Assembly (NCBI GenBank): GCA_902773995.1
Contig: CACYGL010000001.1
Location: forward strand, 1 to 64,000
Reading direction: 5' to 3'
Length of the DNA: 64,000 nt
Source: an uncultured Coriobacteriaceae bacterium
Lineage (GTDB): Bacteria; Actinomycetota; Coriobacteriia; Coriobacteriales; Atopobiaceae
Each line of letters opens with the position of its first letter. Position 1 is the first letter of the stretch. The position numbers were made by a program, and so were the translations under genes. Positions 7,439 to 17,904 of this stretch are shown here, one piece after another. The notes below the pieces were generated by a model. It had not been told where the DNA came from, searched no databases, and worked only from the letters and a program-made list of their open reading frames with translations.

Positions 7439-8848
7439 ATGTCACTGTTTCACAGCGATAACCCCAAGGAGGAGCAGCATAGCGGCATCCTGGGTGCCTT
7501 CTCGGTAGATAACATCAAATGGGAGCCAGAGGATGTCGAAGGCGCGTCTCTAGTTGCGTTTCGGTATCCGTATGAGGACTTCCCCAATGGCTCGTATCTC
7601 CAGGTGGCCCAGTCTCAGATGGCTGTCTTTACCAATAACCTTGGTGCAGACAGCTCCTCCGACGGCTCTGCAGGTCAAAACTCGCAGGTAAGCGTTTTCG
7701 TGGGGCCCTGCAAGATCAAGCTCGACACGGGCGATAGCCGTTTCGCGCCGTTCCGCAACGTGACACACTCACTTACGGGTGGATCGTCCGCATTCCACTC
7801 CGTTGTCTATTTCATCAACACCAACTATATGAACGAGCTTCGATGGGGGACAACAGACCCTATCCTTGTGCAGGACCCCGAGGAAGAGGTTAACGTTCAC
7901 GTTCGCGCTTACGGCCTCTTTGGCGCGCACATCGAACAGAACGATTCCGGACTTGCGCCAATCCAGGCACGCAAGTTTCTCGTGAAGGTCGTTGGCACGA
8001 GGGGCCAGTACTCCCAAGAAGAGCTCACGTCGTTCATGCGTGCCAAGATCTTGGAGTATGTGCCAGACCTTCTCGCCAACGCCATTACCGAGGAGAACAT
8101 CCCCATTCTCAAGATCTCTGCCCACCTGAGCGACTTCTCCAACGTCATGAAGGACAAACTCGTCGACTACTTCGACGCCTTTGGCCTTACGTTGGATAAT
8201 TTCTCGTTCAACAGCATCAAACCCTTCGAAGAAGATCTTGCTGCCATCAATGAGATGAAGATTCAGCGCAAGAGGAGCATCCTCGAGGCGCAGGGCAACG
8301 CCGCGCAGATGGATATCGAGTCCGAGGCGCTTGCTCGCAAGCGTGCCCGCGAGGGGTACTCCTACCAACAGGAGCGCGGTATGGACGTCATGCAGGCGGC
8401 GGCCTCCAACGAGGGCGGTGGTTCAGCTCAGTTCGTTGGCGCCGGCATGGGACTTGGCATGGGCGTTGGCATGGGAGGTGCCATGGGCGTGGGATTCGCC
8501 AACCTCGCAAGCGAGACCATTGGTGCCGCCTCGGGCGTGTCCGGCAACGGTGCAGGCTCGGACCGATCTGCTGGCGCTGGCCCCGCGTCCGTCGGCGCCG
8601 AGGGGTCGCAGGCGATCTGTCCCAAGTGCGGTCACGCAAACCCTGCCGGGGCGAAGTTCTGCCTTGAGTGCGGGAGCAAGCTTGAGAGCGGGCGAGTCTG
8701 CCCTTCGTGTGGCAAGGTCAACCCTTCTAACGCCAAGTTCTGCCTTGAGTGCGGAACAAGGCTTGTAAGCCCTACCTGTCCTAAGTGCGGTGCGCAGCTC
8801 CCCGAGGGCACCAAGTTCTGCCCCAACTGCGGTGCTCAGATTCAGTAA
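7439..8848 (+). CDS. SPFH-domain protein with three C-terminal zinc ribbons (YdjI-like)
   Basis: A 469-residue protein. Residues about 20-270 resemble the SPFH ('virion core protein'-like) family that includes Bacillus YdjI, followed by a charged helical stretch (270-325), a Gly/Met-rich linker (about 335-355) and three zinc ribbons, each with two Cys-x-x-Cys knuckles (CPKCG, CPSCG, CPKCG with FCLECG or FCPNCG), at about 395-469. ATG 7439 has AGGAAG 8 nt upstream. Known relatives recruit PspA-type proteins to stressed membranes; a similar scaffold role is inferred. First gene of a five-gene same-strand cluster with short spacing. Confidence 0.85.
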   Translation: MSLFHSDNPKEEQHSGILGAFSVDNIKWEPEDVEGASLVAFRYPYEDFPNGSYLQVAQSQMAVFTNNLGADSSSDGSAGQNSQVSVFVGPCKIKLDTGDSRFAPFRNVTHSLTGGSSAFHSVVYFINTNYMNELRWGTTDPILVQDPEEEVNVHVRAYGLFGAHIEQNDSGLAPIQARKFLVKVVGTRGQYSQEELTSFMRAKILEYVPDLLANAITEENIPILKISAHLSDFSNVMKDKLVDYFDAFGLTLDNFSFNSIKPFEEDLAAINEMKIQRKRSILEAQGNAAQMDIESEALARKRAREGYSYQQERGMDVMQAAASNEGGGSAQFVGAGMGLGMGVGMGGAMGVGFANLASETIGAASGVSGNGAGSDRSAGAGPASVGAEGSQAICPKCGHANPAGAKFCLECGSKLESGRVCPSCGKVNPSNAKFCLECGTRLVSPTCPKCGAQLPEGTKFCPNCGAQIQ

Positions 8849-8860
8849 GGAGGCATGGTC

Positions 8861-9562
8861 ATGAGCGAGTCCACTAAGCGAGTAATCATTGGCGAGGCAA
8901 TCGCCGAGGTGGCATGGTTCATCGTCATGCTCACCGCCATTGGCATCTTCACGAATCCCATCGTTTTTGTCGTCTCCATCATGTTTGGCGTGCTGGCGTT
9001 TGTGGCATCGGCGGTGTCTGTTCTTTTCAACGACCGTGAGCTGCGTGCCTCCGGCGCTCTGGTCGAGGTGAGGTCGCTCCCCATCACGGTGTCCCTTGCG
9101 TATTTTGTCGCCGCCCTCGTTGCCAACACATTCTTTTGCGTGTGGTCCGCTGTCTTGCTTGACGCGACTGCCCCCATTGTGGTGAACGTCGTCCTTCTCG
9201 CGCTCCTGGTCGTCATTAGGATGGGCGCGGCCTCGTATCAGCGCGTTGCCGAGCAGAACGTCGAGAAGGTCTCTGCCAACGTTGCGGGTACTTCTTCCAT
9301 AGGACAGGAGATTTCTCTCCTGCTTTCACAGGCGGAGAACCCTGAGGTCAAGAGCGAGCTCCACAAGCTCAAGGAGGAGTTTGACTTTAGCCCGAGTGTT
9401 TCTGGGGCTAACGCGCGCATAGTCGAGCAGGAGTTTCTCTCCGTGCTCTCTGCCGTTGAAGCCTCCATGGCGCGGGGTGACACGCCAGAGGCGACGCTTG
9501 CCCTTGTCAAGAAGGCAGAGGGTGTCTGGAAGAAGCGCAATGCCGCCATGCAAGCACGGTAA
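8861..9562 (+). CDS. Hypothetical protein with 4 TM segments and a helical cytoplasmic tail
   Basis: A 233-residue protein with two hydrophobic hairpins (about residues 9-55 and 72-125), then a soluble helical tail rich in Glu/Lys (about 130-233). I recognise no family. ATG 8861 fits a TAAGGAGG site 7 nt upstream; the earlier ATG 8855 is too close to it. It starts 12 nt after the SPFH gene, so it is almost surely co-expressed and may be that scaffold's membrane anchor (inference). Confidence 0.75.
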   Translation: MSESTKRVIIGEAIAEVAWFIVMLTAIGIFTNPIVFVVSIMFGVLAFVASAVSVLFNDRELRASGALVEVRSLPITVSLAYFVAALVANTFFCVWSAVLLDATAPIVVNVVLLALLVVIRMGAASYQRVAEQNVEKVSANVAGTSSIGQEISLLLSQAENPEVKSELHKLKEEFDFSPSVSGANARIVEQEFLSVLSAVEASMARGDTPEATLALVKKAEGVWKKRNAAMQAR

Positions 9563-9579
9563 GTCCGGGGGTGTGAATA

Positions 9580-10395
9580 GTGGAAGTGCAAGGACTTTCC
9601 TGCCATGGCTGCGGAAGCACGGATGTCGAATTTGATCCCAAGACCCGCAAGATTCACTGCAACCAGTGCGGGCGCGAGGAGTACTACTCTCGAGCGCAGC
9701 TTGGAGCAACGGGGAAGGTGGCGTTTGCAAAGGACAACGCCATCCAGTTCTTCAAGGAGGGAAACTGGTCAAGTGCCTGCAAGTTTGCCAACGATGTGCT
9801 CAACACCATGCAGGACAACGCTTCCGCGCTTTTTATAGTTGCCTACTGCGATGAGTTTCAAGATGGGCGGAGCGGCGCAATTGATGAGTTCTTCGGTAAG
9901 GTGAGCCTCATGGCCTTGGAGTACGATGAGGTATGCGACCTCATCGACCTTTTCGAGAGCTCGCTCTACAACATGCGTGACTACGAGGCCCAGATGGTTA
10001 CGGTAGTCATCGAGAACATGCAGAGTGCTGAAGATCGGCAGACCCTCGAGGGCTTCATTGAGACCGTCTGTCCATACTGCATCTCTAAATATGCTTCGGA
10101 AGACTTCCTTACAGACGAGCGGGCTGCACTCTACCAAGACATAGCAAGTCATTGTGATGTGCCAAAGACCTGCTTTGCCTTGCTCAGGGGAATAAAAGAG
10201 AACCCCGACTCGCCCTATCGGGCAGGGTCGTTCCAGATGCGGGCACACACGGCTTACTTTTTTGAACACTACGTGGAACCCGTCGGACGCATTCTTCGGG
10301 AGATGAAGCCGAGCTCGTTCAAGCCAAAGTTCATCCAGGCTTACCAGCAGGTGTGTGACCAATACCAAAGTGATGCCAGCGCCGCAATGGGATAG
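9580..10395 (+). CDS. Zinc-ribbon protein with helical repeat-like body, unknown function
   Basis: A 271-residue protein starting with a four-cysteine zinc ribbon (CHGCG at about residues 8-12 and CNQCG at about 28-32), followed by an all-helical body whose first part (ColdAIQFFKEGNWSSAC-like pattern, residues 50-110) resembles TPR packing. A second CPYC pair sits near residue 165. GTG 9580 is preceded by a purine-rich but weak site. Cluster position and the shared zinc-ribbon feature tie it to the SPFH gene. No catalytic motif was seen. Confidence 0.7.
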   Translation: MEVQGLSCHGCGSTDVEFDPKTRKIHCNQCGREEYYSRAQLGATGKVAFAKDNAIQFFKEGNWSSACKFANDVLNTMQDNASALFIVAYCDEFQDGRSGAIDEFFGKVSLMALEYDEVCDLIDLFESSLYNMRDYEAQMVTVVIENMQSAEDRQTLEGFIETVCPYCISKYASEDFLTDERAALYQDIASHCDVPKTCFALLRGIKENPDSPYRAGSFQMRAHTAYFFEHYVEPVGRILREMKPSSFKPKFIQAYQQVCDQYQSDASAAMG

Positions 10396-10461
10396 CGCCT
10401 GCAACTTGGCATGTATGGAGTCAACAATACGGGCTGTTAATATCGCGAGAGGTGGGACCAG

Positions 10462-12117
10462 ATGGCCAGCAACAACGTGGTGTCGGTGAACCTGAGCGGC
10501 GTCGAGAACGCGCTCAGCCGTCTAAGCAGTCAGGTCAGTGCCGTCGACAACAAGGTGGACAACGTTTCCAGTGAGGTTAGGAACCTCAAGTCGGAACTGG
10601 AGCGTCTGCGAAGCGATTTTCTCGACATGATGGAGGAGCAGCGCCGTGCTTCTTCATTGGAGCAGGCAACCACTGAGCTCGTGAGCGTGCGTCAGGAGAT
10701 GGATAAGAAGTTTGGCAATTACGGCGTGGTGAGAAACACGATGGTCGGCATCCTTCAGGCTACGGATGCTGCCCTCGTGAGGAAGGCGACAATTACCACG
10801 GTTTCCGAGGAGCTGATGATTTCGACTCCGGACTACTGGCTCGCACCCGTTCTTGTGGCCCTGGCCGCATGGATCAACAACAACCGTGACCTCGCGGAGA
10901 GGGCAATTCGCGAGGCGGTGCGGCGTGACAATGAGCACACGTCGCTCGCCATGGCCCTCATCTGCCGCAGGAACCATCGAACGGCGACCTGCTACGAGTG
11001 GTTGGCCCGCTACTTCTCGACTCAGGATGCAGCACGCATCGACTCCGACTCCATGGTCTACATCGACGCCTATGTGAATGGAATCTTTGGCACCGACGAG
11101 AAGCACCTATGCGACGATTTCATGGCTCGCTGGATGGACCAGGTCAGATGCTCGACACCCGATTTCGAGGACAAGCAGGCAAAGAGCTGGGCCGACTACT
11201 TTCAGACGTACTACGCGGACGAAGGCTCCAAGTATCCTGCCCTTAAAAGTGTTGTTAAGGAGTTTGGATATATTGACAAGTACCTGGGCAAACTCGATGC
11301 AATCAATCAGATCTCTGACAGTTTTTCCACCATCAATAATTCCGAGGTAAATGCGCGCTCGCTCGAGGAGCAGGTCGATCGGCGACTAATGGATCTGGTG
11401 AATTCCGATGACCCCAAGGAGCGTCAGCTCAGGGCCCAGGAGGAGTACCTCCTTGCGGTAAAGGCATGCGAGGGTGATATCGACAGGGCGCGTCGCATTG
11501 TGAAAGAGCGTGACACCGAGAAGAAGCGCCAGACCATGAATATCGTGGAACAGATGGTGCGTGTCGTGAAGGACGGGAGTGGGAATACGGAGTCGTATAA
11601 GAAGAAGACTGCCGTCCGCTTCTTGAGCCCCTATATCAACAAGGGCTTCAGCATGTTCAAGGGTGATGATGCGACATCCTTCCCCGACCAGGCTACGTTG
11701 GAGATTAACGGCTGGACGGGAGCTTCGAGGACTGGAGAAGAGGGAGAGACGCTGCGAAGCAGCTACACGACGTTTCTTGAGCAGCATAAGGCCGAGGAGC
11801 TCGCAAAGGCAACGAGTGGCCCTGATACCAAAAAACTCAAGTTGGCAGGCCTCATTACCCTCGTCGCTGGAATAATCCTTGCCTTCCCGTTGATGCCAGT
11901 GGGAATCATTGCAATTGCCGTTGGCTGCTACCTCATGCTCCACGGGCGTGGGATTGAGGGGCGTCGCGAACAAGCCAAGGAAGATATCGAGAAGAAGTAT
12001 TCCAAGCTTGCAGATGAGGGGCTCCATGAGATTGACGTTGCGTTGAGCCAATGGCAAAAGGCGAGGTCTTCTGCCATGGAACTATCGGGGCTTCTCGACA
12101 TGCAAAACGTTGCGTAA
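10462..12117 (+). CDS. Coiled-coil protein with C-terminal membrane hairpin, unknown function
   Basis: A 551-residue protein. Residues about 10-75 form a heptad-rich coiled coil (SSQVSAVDNKVDNVSSEV). A large helical middle region follows, then two adjacent hydrophobic segments at about 458-495 that would make a membrane hairpin, and a charged C-terminal helix. There is no GTPase P-loop, so it is not a dynamin despite the superficial layout. ATG 10462 has GAGAGGTGGG upstream. It is in the SPFH cluster, 66 nt after the zinc-ribbon gene. Confidence 0.75.
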   Translation: MASNNVVSVNLSGVENALSRLSSQVSAVDNKVDNVSSEVRNLKSELERLRSDFLDMMEEQRRASSLEQATTELVSVRQEMDKKFGNYGVVRNTMVGILQATDAALVRKATITTVSEELMISTPDYWLAPVLVALAAWINNNRDLAERAIREAVRRDNEHTSLAMALICRRNHRTATCYEWLARYFSTQDAARIDSDSMVYIDAYVNGIFGTDEKHLCDDFMARWMDQVRCSTPDFEDKQAKSWADYFQTYYADEGSKYPALKSVVKEFGYIDKYLGKLDAINQISDSFSTINNSEVNARSLEEQVDRRLMDLVNSDDPKERQLRAQEEYLLAVKACEGDIDRARRIVKERDTEKKRQTMNIVEQMVRVVKDGSGNTESYKKKTAVRFLSPYINKGFSMFKGDDATSFPDQATLEINGWTGASRTGEEGETLRSSYTTFLEQHKAEELAKATSGPDTKKLKLAGLITLVAGIILAFPLMPVGIIAIAVGCYLMLHGRGIEGRREQAKEDIEKKYSKLADEGLHEIDVALSQWQKARSSAMELSGLLDMQNVA

Positions 12118-12159
12118 TGACAAACTCTCAATTCGATGGCTGTAAACAGGGGCGATGAG

Positions 12160-12371
12160 ATGAGCGAGAGCAACACTATTTCGAGCAACATGACGGCAGC
12201 TAATGGCGTAGCGCCAAGTACGGTCGATGGCATGGACGCGTTTTCTGAACTTAGTGACATGTTCGCCGAGGAGGACGAACGGTTGAAGAAGTCCGAGTCC
12301 AACGTGTTGAGCCAAAACCTGTCGGGATTTGCCAGCTGCTTTCCCGATTGGGACCTGCATCCGCCCGTGGA

Positions 12372-12375
<4 letters not shown>
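12160..12375 (+). CDS. Small acidic protein with conserved-looking FPDWDLHPP tail
   Basis: A 71-residue protein, acidic, with a helical middle (LSDMFAEEDERLKKSE) and a C-terminal tail CFPDWDLHPPVD. ATG 12160 is preferred because of the GGGGCGATGAG purine run; ATG 12136 has no site. It is the last gene of the SPFH cluster and its stop overlaps the convergent folP stop by 4 nt. I do not know the family. A linear C-terminal motif like this could be a docking peptide for a cluster partner (inference). Confidence 0.6.
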
Positions 12376-13556
<1,181 letters not shown>

Positions 13557-13749
13557 GGCAGTCTCCATGGGTACATGGCCGGACCGCCCCGAGCCTTGCT
13601 GTTCGGCGCATTTGCGTCGGCCGGGCGCGGTTGGCCTGGCGGGGTCCATGATACCCGTGAAGGCTGGCGACGGCCAGTGGCGAGCCTCGGGCGACGGGCC
13701 TCTCGGCGACGGGCCTCGGGCGAGAATAGAAAAAAGTTCAATTTGAGGG

Positions 13750-13777
13750 TTGCATCCTTCGGAACGATTCGTATAAT
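13750..13777 (+). promoter_or_regulatory. tRNA-Asn promoter
   Basis: TTGCAT (13750-13755), 16-bp spacer, perfect TATAAT (13772-13777), 20 bp before the tRNA 5' end. Confidence 0.75.
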
Positions 13778-13796
13778 TACTTCTTGCGTTGAGAAT

Positions 13797-13871
13797 TCCC
13801 CGGTGGCGCAGTGGTAGCGCAGCTGACTGTTAATCAGCGTGTCGCAGGTTCGAACCCTGCCCGGGGAGCCA
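13797..13871 (+). tRNA. tRNA-Asn (anticodon GTT)
   Basis: Acceptor stem TCCCCGG (13797-13803) pairs with CCGGGGA (13861-13867), followed by G and an encoded CCA end. The anticodon loop CTGTTAA gives GTT; the T arm is GCAGG-TTCGAAC-CCTGC. A canonical promoter precedes it and a terminator follows. No integrase gene or duplicated 3' end is visible, so there is no sign that an element is integrated here. Confidence 0.97.
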
Positions 13872-13880
13872 GAGACTTCG

Positions 13881-13917
13881 CAGGCCAGATGGTAATTCGC
13901 CGTCTGGCCTGTTTGCT
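13881..13917 (+). terminator. Terminator after tRNA-Asn
   Basis: A 12-bp stem (13881-13892 with 13900-13911, arm starting CAGGCCAGA, one T:G pair) followed by TTTGCT. Confidence 0.7.
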
Positions 13918-13922
13918 ATCTC

Positions 13923-14016
13923 GCGGGATTATTCTCCCCGGCATTGGGATTCCATTGCCGGGCAATGGAATCCCACTCCCCGGCAATGGAATCCCAATGC
14001 CGGGGAACTAAATCCC
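13923..14016. repeat. Large palindromic element with perfect 27-bp inverted repeat
   Basis: Arms 13936-13962 and 13979-14005 are exact reverse complements. The 16-nt loop repeats part of the arm (CAATGGAATCCCA), so alternative foldings exist. Partial outer arms (CGGGATT near 13924-13930 and AATCCCG near 14010-14016) extend it. It lies between tRNA-Asn and the ABC exporter and contains no frame. Confidence 0.7.
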
Positions 14017-14112
14017 GTTTCTGTGACAGGGCTGGGCCTGTGCTAGCATCAGAAAGATATTCGACAAGATCGGGCACGGCTTGCCCGTACAACTCCTTTG
14101 ACGGGAGGAACC

Positions 14113-14997
14113 TTGGCTTCAGACATCGAGCCTGCTGAGAAGGACATGGCCACGGCCCCAGAGGAGGCGCCCGCCCCACAAGCCCCCGCGCATACAACCT
14201 CGGCGCGCGACGCGTGGTATCCCGCCGGCAAGCGAGACCTCTTCATTCTCCGCGAGCTTGTCACAAAGGACTTCAAGCTCAAGTACCGTCGCAGCGTCCT
14301 CGGCGTCATCTGGAGCGTGCTCAACCCGCTCCTCATGATGATCGTCATGTCCTTCGTCTTCTCGTTCTTCCTCCGTTACGCGGACATTCAGCACTACCCG
14401 CTCTACCTCATCGTGGCCAACATCACCTGGCAGGTCTTCTCGGACTCCACCAACGCTGGCATGATGTCGATCATCGAGGCCGCACCTCTGCTCAAGAAGG
14501 TGCGGGTGAAGAAGTCCGTGTTCCCCATCGAGAAGGTCCTGTTCTCGCTGGTGAACTTCCTCTTCTCGCTCATTGCTGTCTTCATCGTGATGCTGTGGGA
14601 GGGCGTGGCGCCTACCCCAATGATGTTGCTCGCGCCCATCTGCATCGTGCTCCTCATGGCCTTTTGCGTGGGGCTCTCGCTGCTCCTCTCGGCGCTTGCC
14701 GTGTTTTTCCGCGACCTCGTGCACCTGTGGAGCGTGCTCCTCATGGCGTGGATGTACGCCACCCCGCTCTTCTGGCCCGTCTCGATGATCGAGCAGGTAC
14801 CCTACCACGCCGTTCGCATCCTCATGTACGCCAACCCCATGTACAACTACGTCACCTTCATGCGCGACACCGTCATCTACGCGACGATGCCCTCCGTCGA
14901 GGTGATCGTGAGCTGCGTCGTGTGGGCGCTCATCTCGCTTGCCCTGGGCTATGCGGTCTTCCGCTCCCATGAGCGTCGCTTCATCCTCTTCATCTAG
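14113..14997 (+). CDS. ABC-2 type polysaccharide/teichoic acid exporter permease (Wzm/TagG-like)
   Basis: A 294-residue permease with a cytoplasmic N-terminus (residues 1-60, Ala/Pro-rich), the family segment RDLFILRELVTKDFKLKYRR, and six membrane spans (about 65-285). Such permeases pair with an ATPase to flip lipid-linked O-antigen, teichoic acid or rhamnan chains out of the cell. TTG 14113 is preferred because GGAGG lies 4 nt upstream. The partner ATPase follows 56 nt later. The exported glycan cannot be named from sequence; rfbA and glycosyltransferases at 55875-60661 suggest a rhamnose-containing polymer. Confidence 0.9.
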   Translation: MASDIEPAEKDMATAPEEAPAPQAPAHTTSARDAWYPAGKRDLFILRELVTKDFKLKYRRSVLGVIWSVLNPLLMMIVMSFVFSFFLRYADIQHYPLYLIVANITWQVFSDSTNAGMMSIIEAAPLLKKVRVKKSVFPIEKVLFSLVNFLFSLIAVFIVMLWEGVAPTPMMLLAPICIVLLMAFCVGLSLLLSALAVFFRDLVHLWSVLLMAWMYATPLFWPVSMIEQVPYHAVRILMYANPMYNYVTFMRDTVIYATMPSVEVIVSCVVWALISLALGYAVFRSHERRFILFI

Positions 14998-15053
14998 CAT
15001 CTTGGCCGCTGGCCGCCTCGCGCGGCCGTCCGCGACCCAAACCGTAAGGTCAG

Positions 15054-16169
15054 GTGGCACACGTGCAGGACACCCTCAATCTGGACAACGGCGGCAGCGT
15101 CTTTCTCGGCCTCTCGTCGACCTCCCTCCGCGTGGGTGACAAGCTCCAGGTCACGCCTCACTTTCGTGGCGTCGAGAAGGAAGACTACCTCTGCAACTAC
15201 GTCTGGAACCTCAACGGCAGCTGGGAGAAGGGCGACTTCGACTCCACCATCGAGCACGTAGGCCACAACATCGCAAAGTACAGCTGGGAGTTTGTGCCCG
15301 ACAGGCCCGGCCGCTACCGCATTGCCGTTGACATCGAGGACTCGCAGGGCCGTTTTAAGGGCAACGTTGAGCGCTGGATCATCGTTGCCGGTCAGAACGG
15401 CTTCCTGCGCCCGCCCGTGCCGCCGGCGGATGCCCCTACGGCGGTTCTCGCCGACGACGTCTCGATGATCTTCAACATCGCGTCCGAGCAGTTCAACTCC
15501 TTGAAGGAATACTTCATCGCCGCGGCCAAGCACGAGCTCACCTTCAAGGAGTTCCGCGCCCTCGACCACATCTCGTTTGAGGTCAAGCGCGGCGAGGCCT
15601 TTGGCCTTGTGGGCACCAACGGCTCCGGCAAGTCCACCATGCTCAAGATCATTGCGGGCGTGCTTGAGCCCTCCACTGGCGAGGTTCGCGTCGAGGGCAC
15701 CATCGCCCCGCTCATCGAGCTTGGCGCGGGTTTTGACATGGAGCTCACGGCAAAGGAGAACATCTACCTCAACGGCGCCCTGCTGGGCTACCGCAAGGAC
15801 TTCATCGACGAGCACTTCCAGGACATCGTCGACTTCGCCGAGCTCGACGGCTTCATGGACATGCCCCTCAAGAACTACTCCTCCGGCATGGTCGCGCGCA
15901 TCGCCTTTGCTATTGCCACGGTGACCGAGCCCGACATCCTCATCGTGGACGAGACGCTCTCGGTTGGCGACTTCCTCTTCCAGCAGAAGTGCGAGCGCCG
16001 CATCAAGGAGCTCGTTGAGTCCGACAACGTGACCGTGCTTCTCGTAAGCCATGACATCAGCCTGGTGGAGCGCATCTGCGACCGCGTGTGCTGGATCGAG
16101 AAGGGCCACATGCGCATGATCGGCGAGACGGACGAGGTCTGCGAGGCATACCGCTCCCTCCAGCGATGA
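15054..16169 (+). CDS. ABC exporter ATPase (Wzt/TagH-like) with extra N-terminal domain
   Basis: A 371-residue ATPase. Residues about 150-371 are a polysaccharide-export NBD: Walker A GTNGSGKST (about 187-195), signature YSSGMVARIAF (about 275), Walker B ILIVDETLSVGD (about 297-308) and the switch His in VSHD. Residues about 1-130 form an unusual leading beta-rich domain (LSSTSLRVGDKLQVTPHF, and later FVPDRPGRYRIAVDIEDSQG) that looks like an Ig/PKD-like sandwich. Wzt proteins normally carry their glycan-binding sandwich at the C-terminus, so this is a reversed order. The GTG start has TAAGGT upstream. The stop lies inside a dispersed hairpin repeat. Confidence 0.88.
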   Translation: MAHVQDTLNLDNGGSVFLGLSSTSLRVGDKLQVTPHFRGVEKEDYLCNYVWNLNGSWEKGDFDSTIEHVGHNIAKYSWEFVPDRPGRYRIAVDIEDSQGRFKGNVERWIIVAGQNGFLRPPVPPADAPTAVLADDVSMIFNIASEQFNSLKEYFIAAAKHELTFKEFRALDHISFEVKRGEAFGLVGTNGSGKSTMLKIIAGVLEPSTGEVRVEGTIAPLIELGAGFDMELTAKENIYLNGALLGYRKDFIDEHFQDIVDFAELDGFMDMPLKNYSSGMVARIAFAIATVTEPDILIVDETLSVGDFLFQQKCERRIKELVESDNVTVLLVSHDISLVERICDRVCWIEKGHMRMIGETDEVCEAYRSLQR

Positions 16170-16196
16170 GACAAAGGGAAACTCCCTTTGTCTCAT
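16166..16196. repeat. Dispersed hairpin repeat, copy 1
   Basis: Perfect 14-bp stem (arm ATGAGACAAAGGGA, 16166-16179 with 16183-16196) and loop AAC. It begins one base before the ABC ATPase stop codon, so it provides the stop. Two other copies are at 36073 and 42107. It could act as a terminator or mRNA end protector. Confidence 0.85.
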
Positions 16197-16270
16197 CTGT
16201 GAATCGCGCGGCGGGCATCAAAGTTGTCGCGCATGCGGGTAGTTCGTGGTACAGTGTCCACGACCTTTAA

Positions 16271-16968
<698 letters not shown>

Positions 16969-16969
<1 letters not shown>

Positions 16970-17904
16970 TGCTCTCGGTCAAGCACCTCATTGACACCTA
17001 CAGCCTCACGGCGGACGACATCACCCAGATCCTGGATACCGCCGCGTCGTTCGAGTCGGTGAACAACCGCGCCATCAAGAAGGTGCCGGCGCTGCGCGGC
17101 CGCACCATCGTGAACCTGTTCCTGGAGCCTTCCACGCGTACGAAGAGCTCCTTCGAGCTGGCCGAGAAGCGCCTCTCGGCAGACTCGCTCTCGATGGGCG
17201 GCAGCACCTCCTCGGTGGTCAAGGGCGAGAGCCTCGCCGACACCATCCAGACCATCTCCGCCATGAACGTCGACATGTTCGTGTGCCGCGCCAAGCTCGC
17301 GGGCACGCCCCAGCGCATCACCGAGAACACCGACGCCGTGGTCATCAACGCCGGCGATGGCAAGCACCAGCACCCCACGCAGGCAATGCTCGACCTCTAC
17401 ACCATCCGCAAGAACTTTGGTCACCTCGACGGCCTCAAGGTTGCCATCGTGGGCGACCTGGCACACAGCCGCGTGTGCGGCTCGCTGGCCCCTGCGCTCA
17501 AGACCATGGGCGCCGAGGTCACGCTCGTTGGCCCTCCCACCTTCCAGGTGGACGACCCTGACTGGTTTGGCTGCCCGCAGACGGCGAGCCTCGACGACGT
17601 GATCGAGGACATGGATGTCGTCTACATGCTGCGCGTGCAGCTCGAGCGCATGGAGGGCGCGGCAATCCCGTCCCGCCGCGAGTACAACCGCCTCTACGGC
17701 CTTGACATGACGCGCGTGAACCGCATGAAGCCGGGCGCCATCATCTGCCACCCGGGCCCCATGAACCGCGGAATGGAGATCAACGCCGACGTTGCCGACT
17801 GCGCGCGCTCGCGCATCCTTAACCAGGTCAACGCGGGAGTCCTTACGCGCATGGCCGAGATGTACCTGCTTCTGGGAGGAGAGAACAATGGCCTTTCTGC
17901 TTAG
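16969..17904 (+). CDS. pyrB: Aspartate carbamoyltransferase catalytic subunit
   Basis: A 311-residue protein that makes carbamoyl-aspartate from carbamoyl phosphate and aspartate. Residues 45-60 hold FLEPSTRTKSSFE, the phosphate-binding STRT loop; HPTQAMLDLYTI is the carbamoyl phosphate and aspartate site near residue 135. There is no pyrI regulatory gene nearby, so control is probably by attenuation. Start MLSVKHL overlaps the pyrR stop; the end overlaps pyrC by 17 nt. The carAB genes that supply carbamoyl phosphate are not in the window. Confidence 0.96.

Noticed and set aside
10462-12117. Dynamin-like GTPase
   Set aside because: Overall layout (helical, C-terminal membrane hairpin) suggested it, but there is no P-loop or other G motif.
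13557-13649. Longer N-terminus for folP
   Set aside because: The extra 31 residues are not DHPS-like and start without a ribosome binding site; ATG 13556 has GGAGA at the proper distance.
13930-14010. CRISPR-like array
   Set aside because: The repeats are inverted and overlapping, not direct repeats with unique spacers, and there are no cas genes.
13797-14016. Integration site of a mobile island at tRNA-Asn
   Set aside because: No integrase, no duplicated tRNA 3' end and ordinary genes follow.
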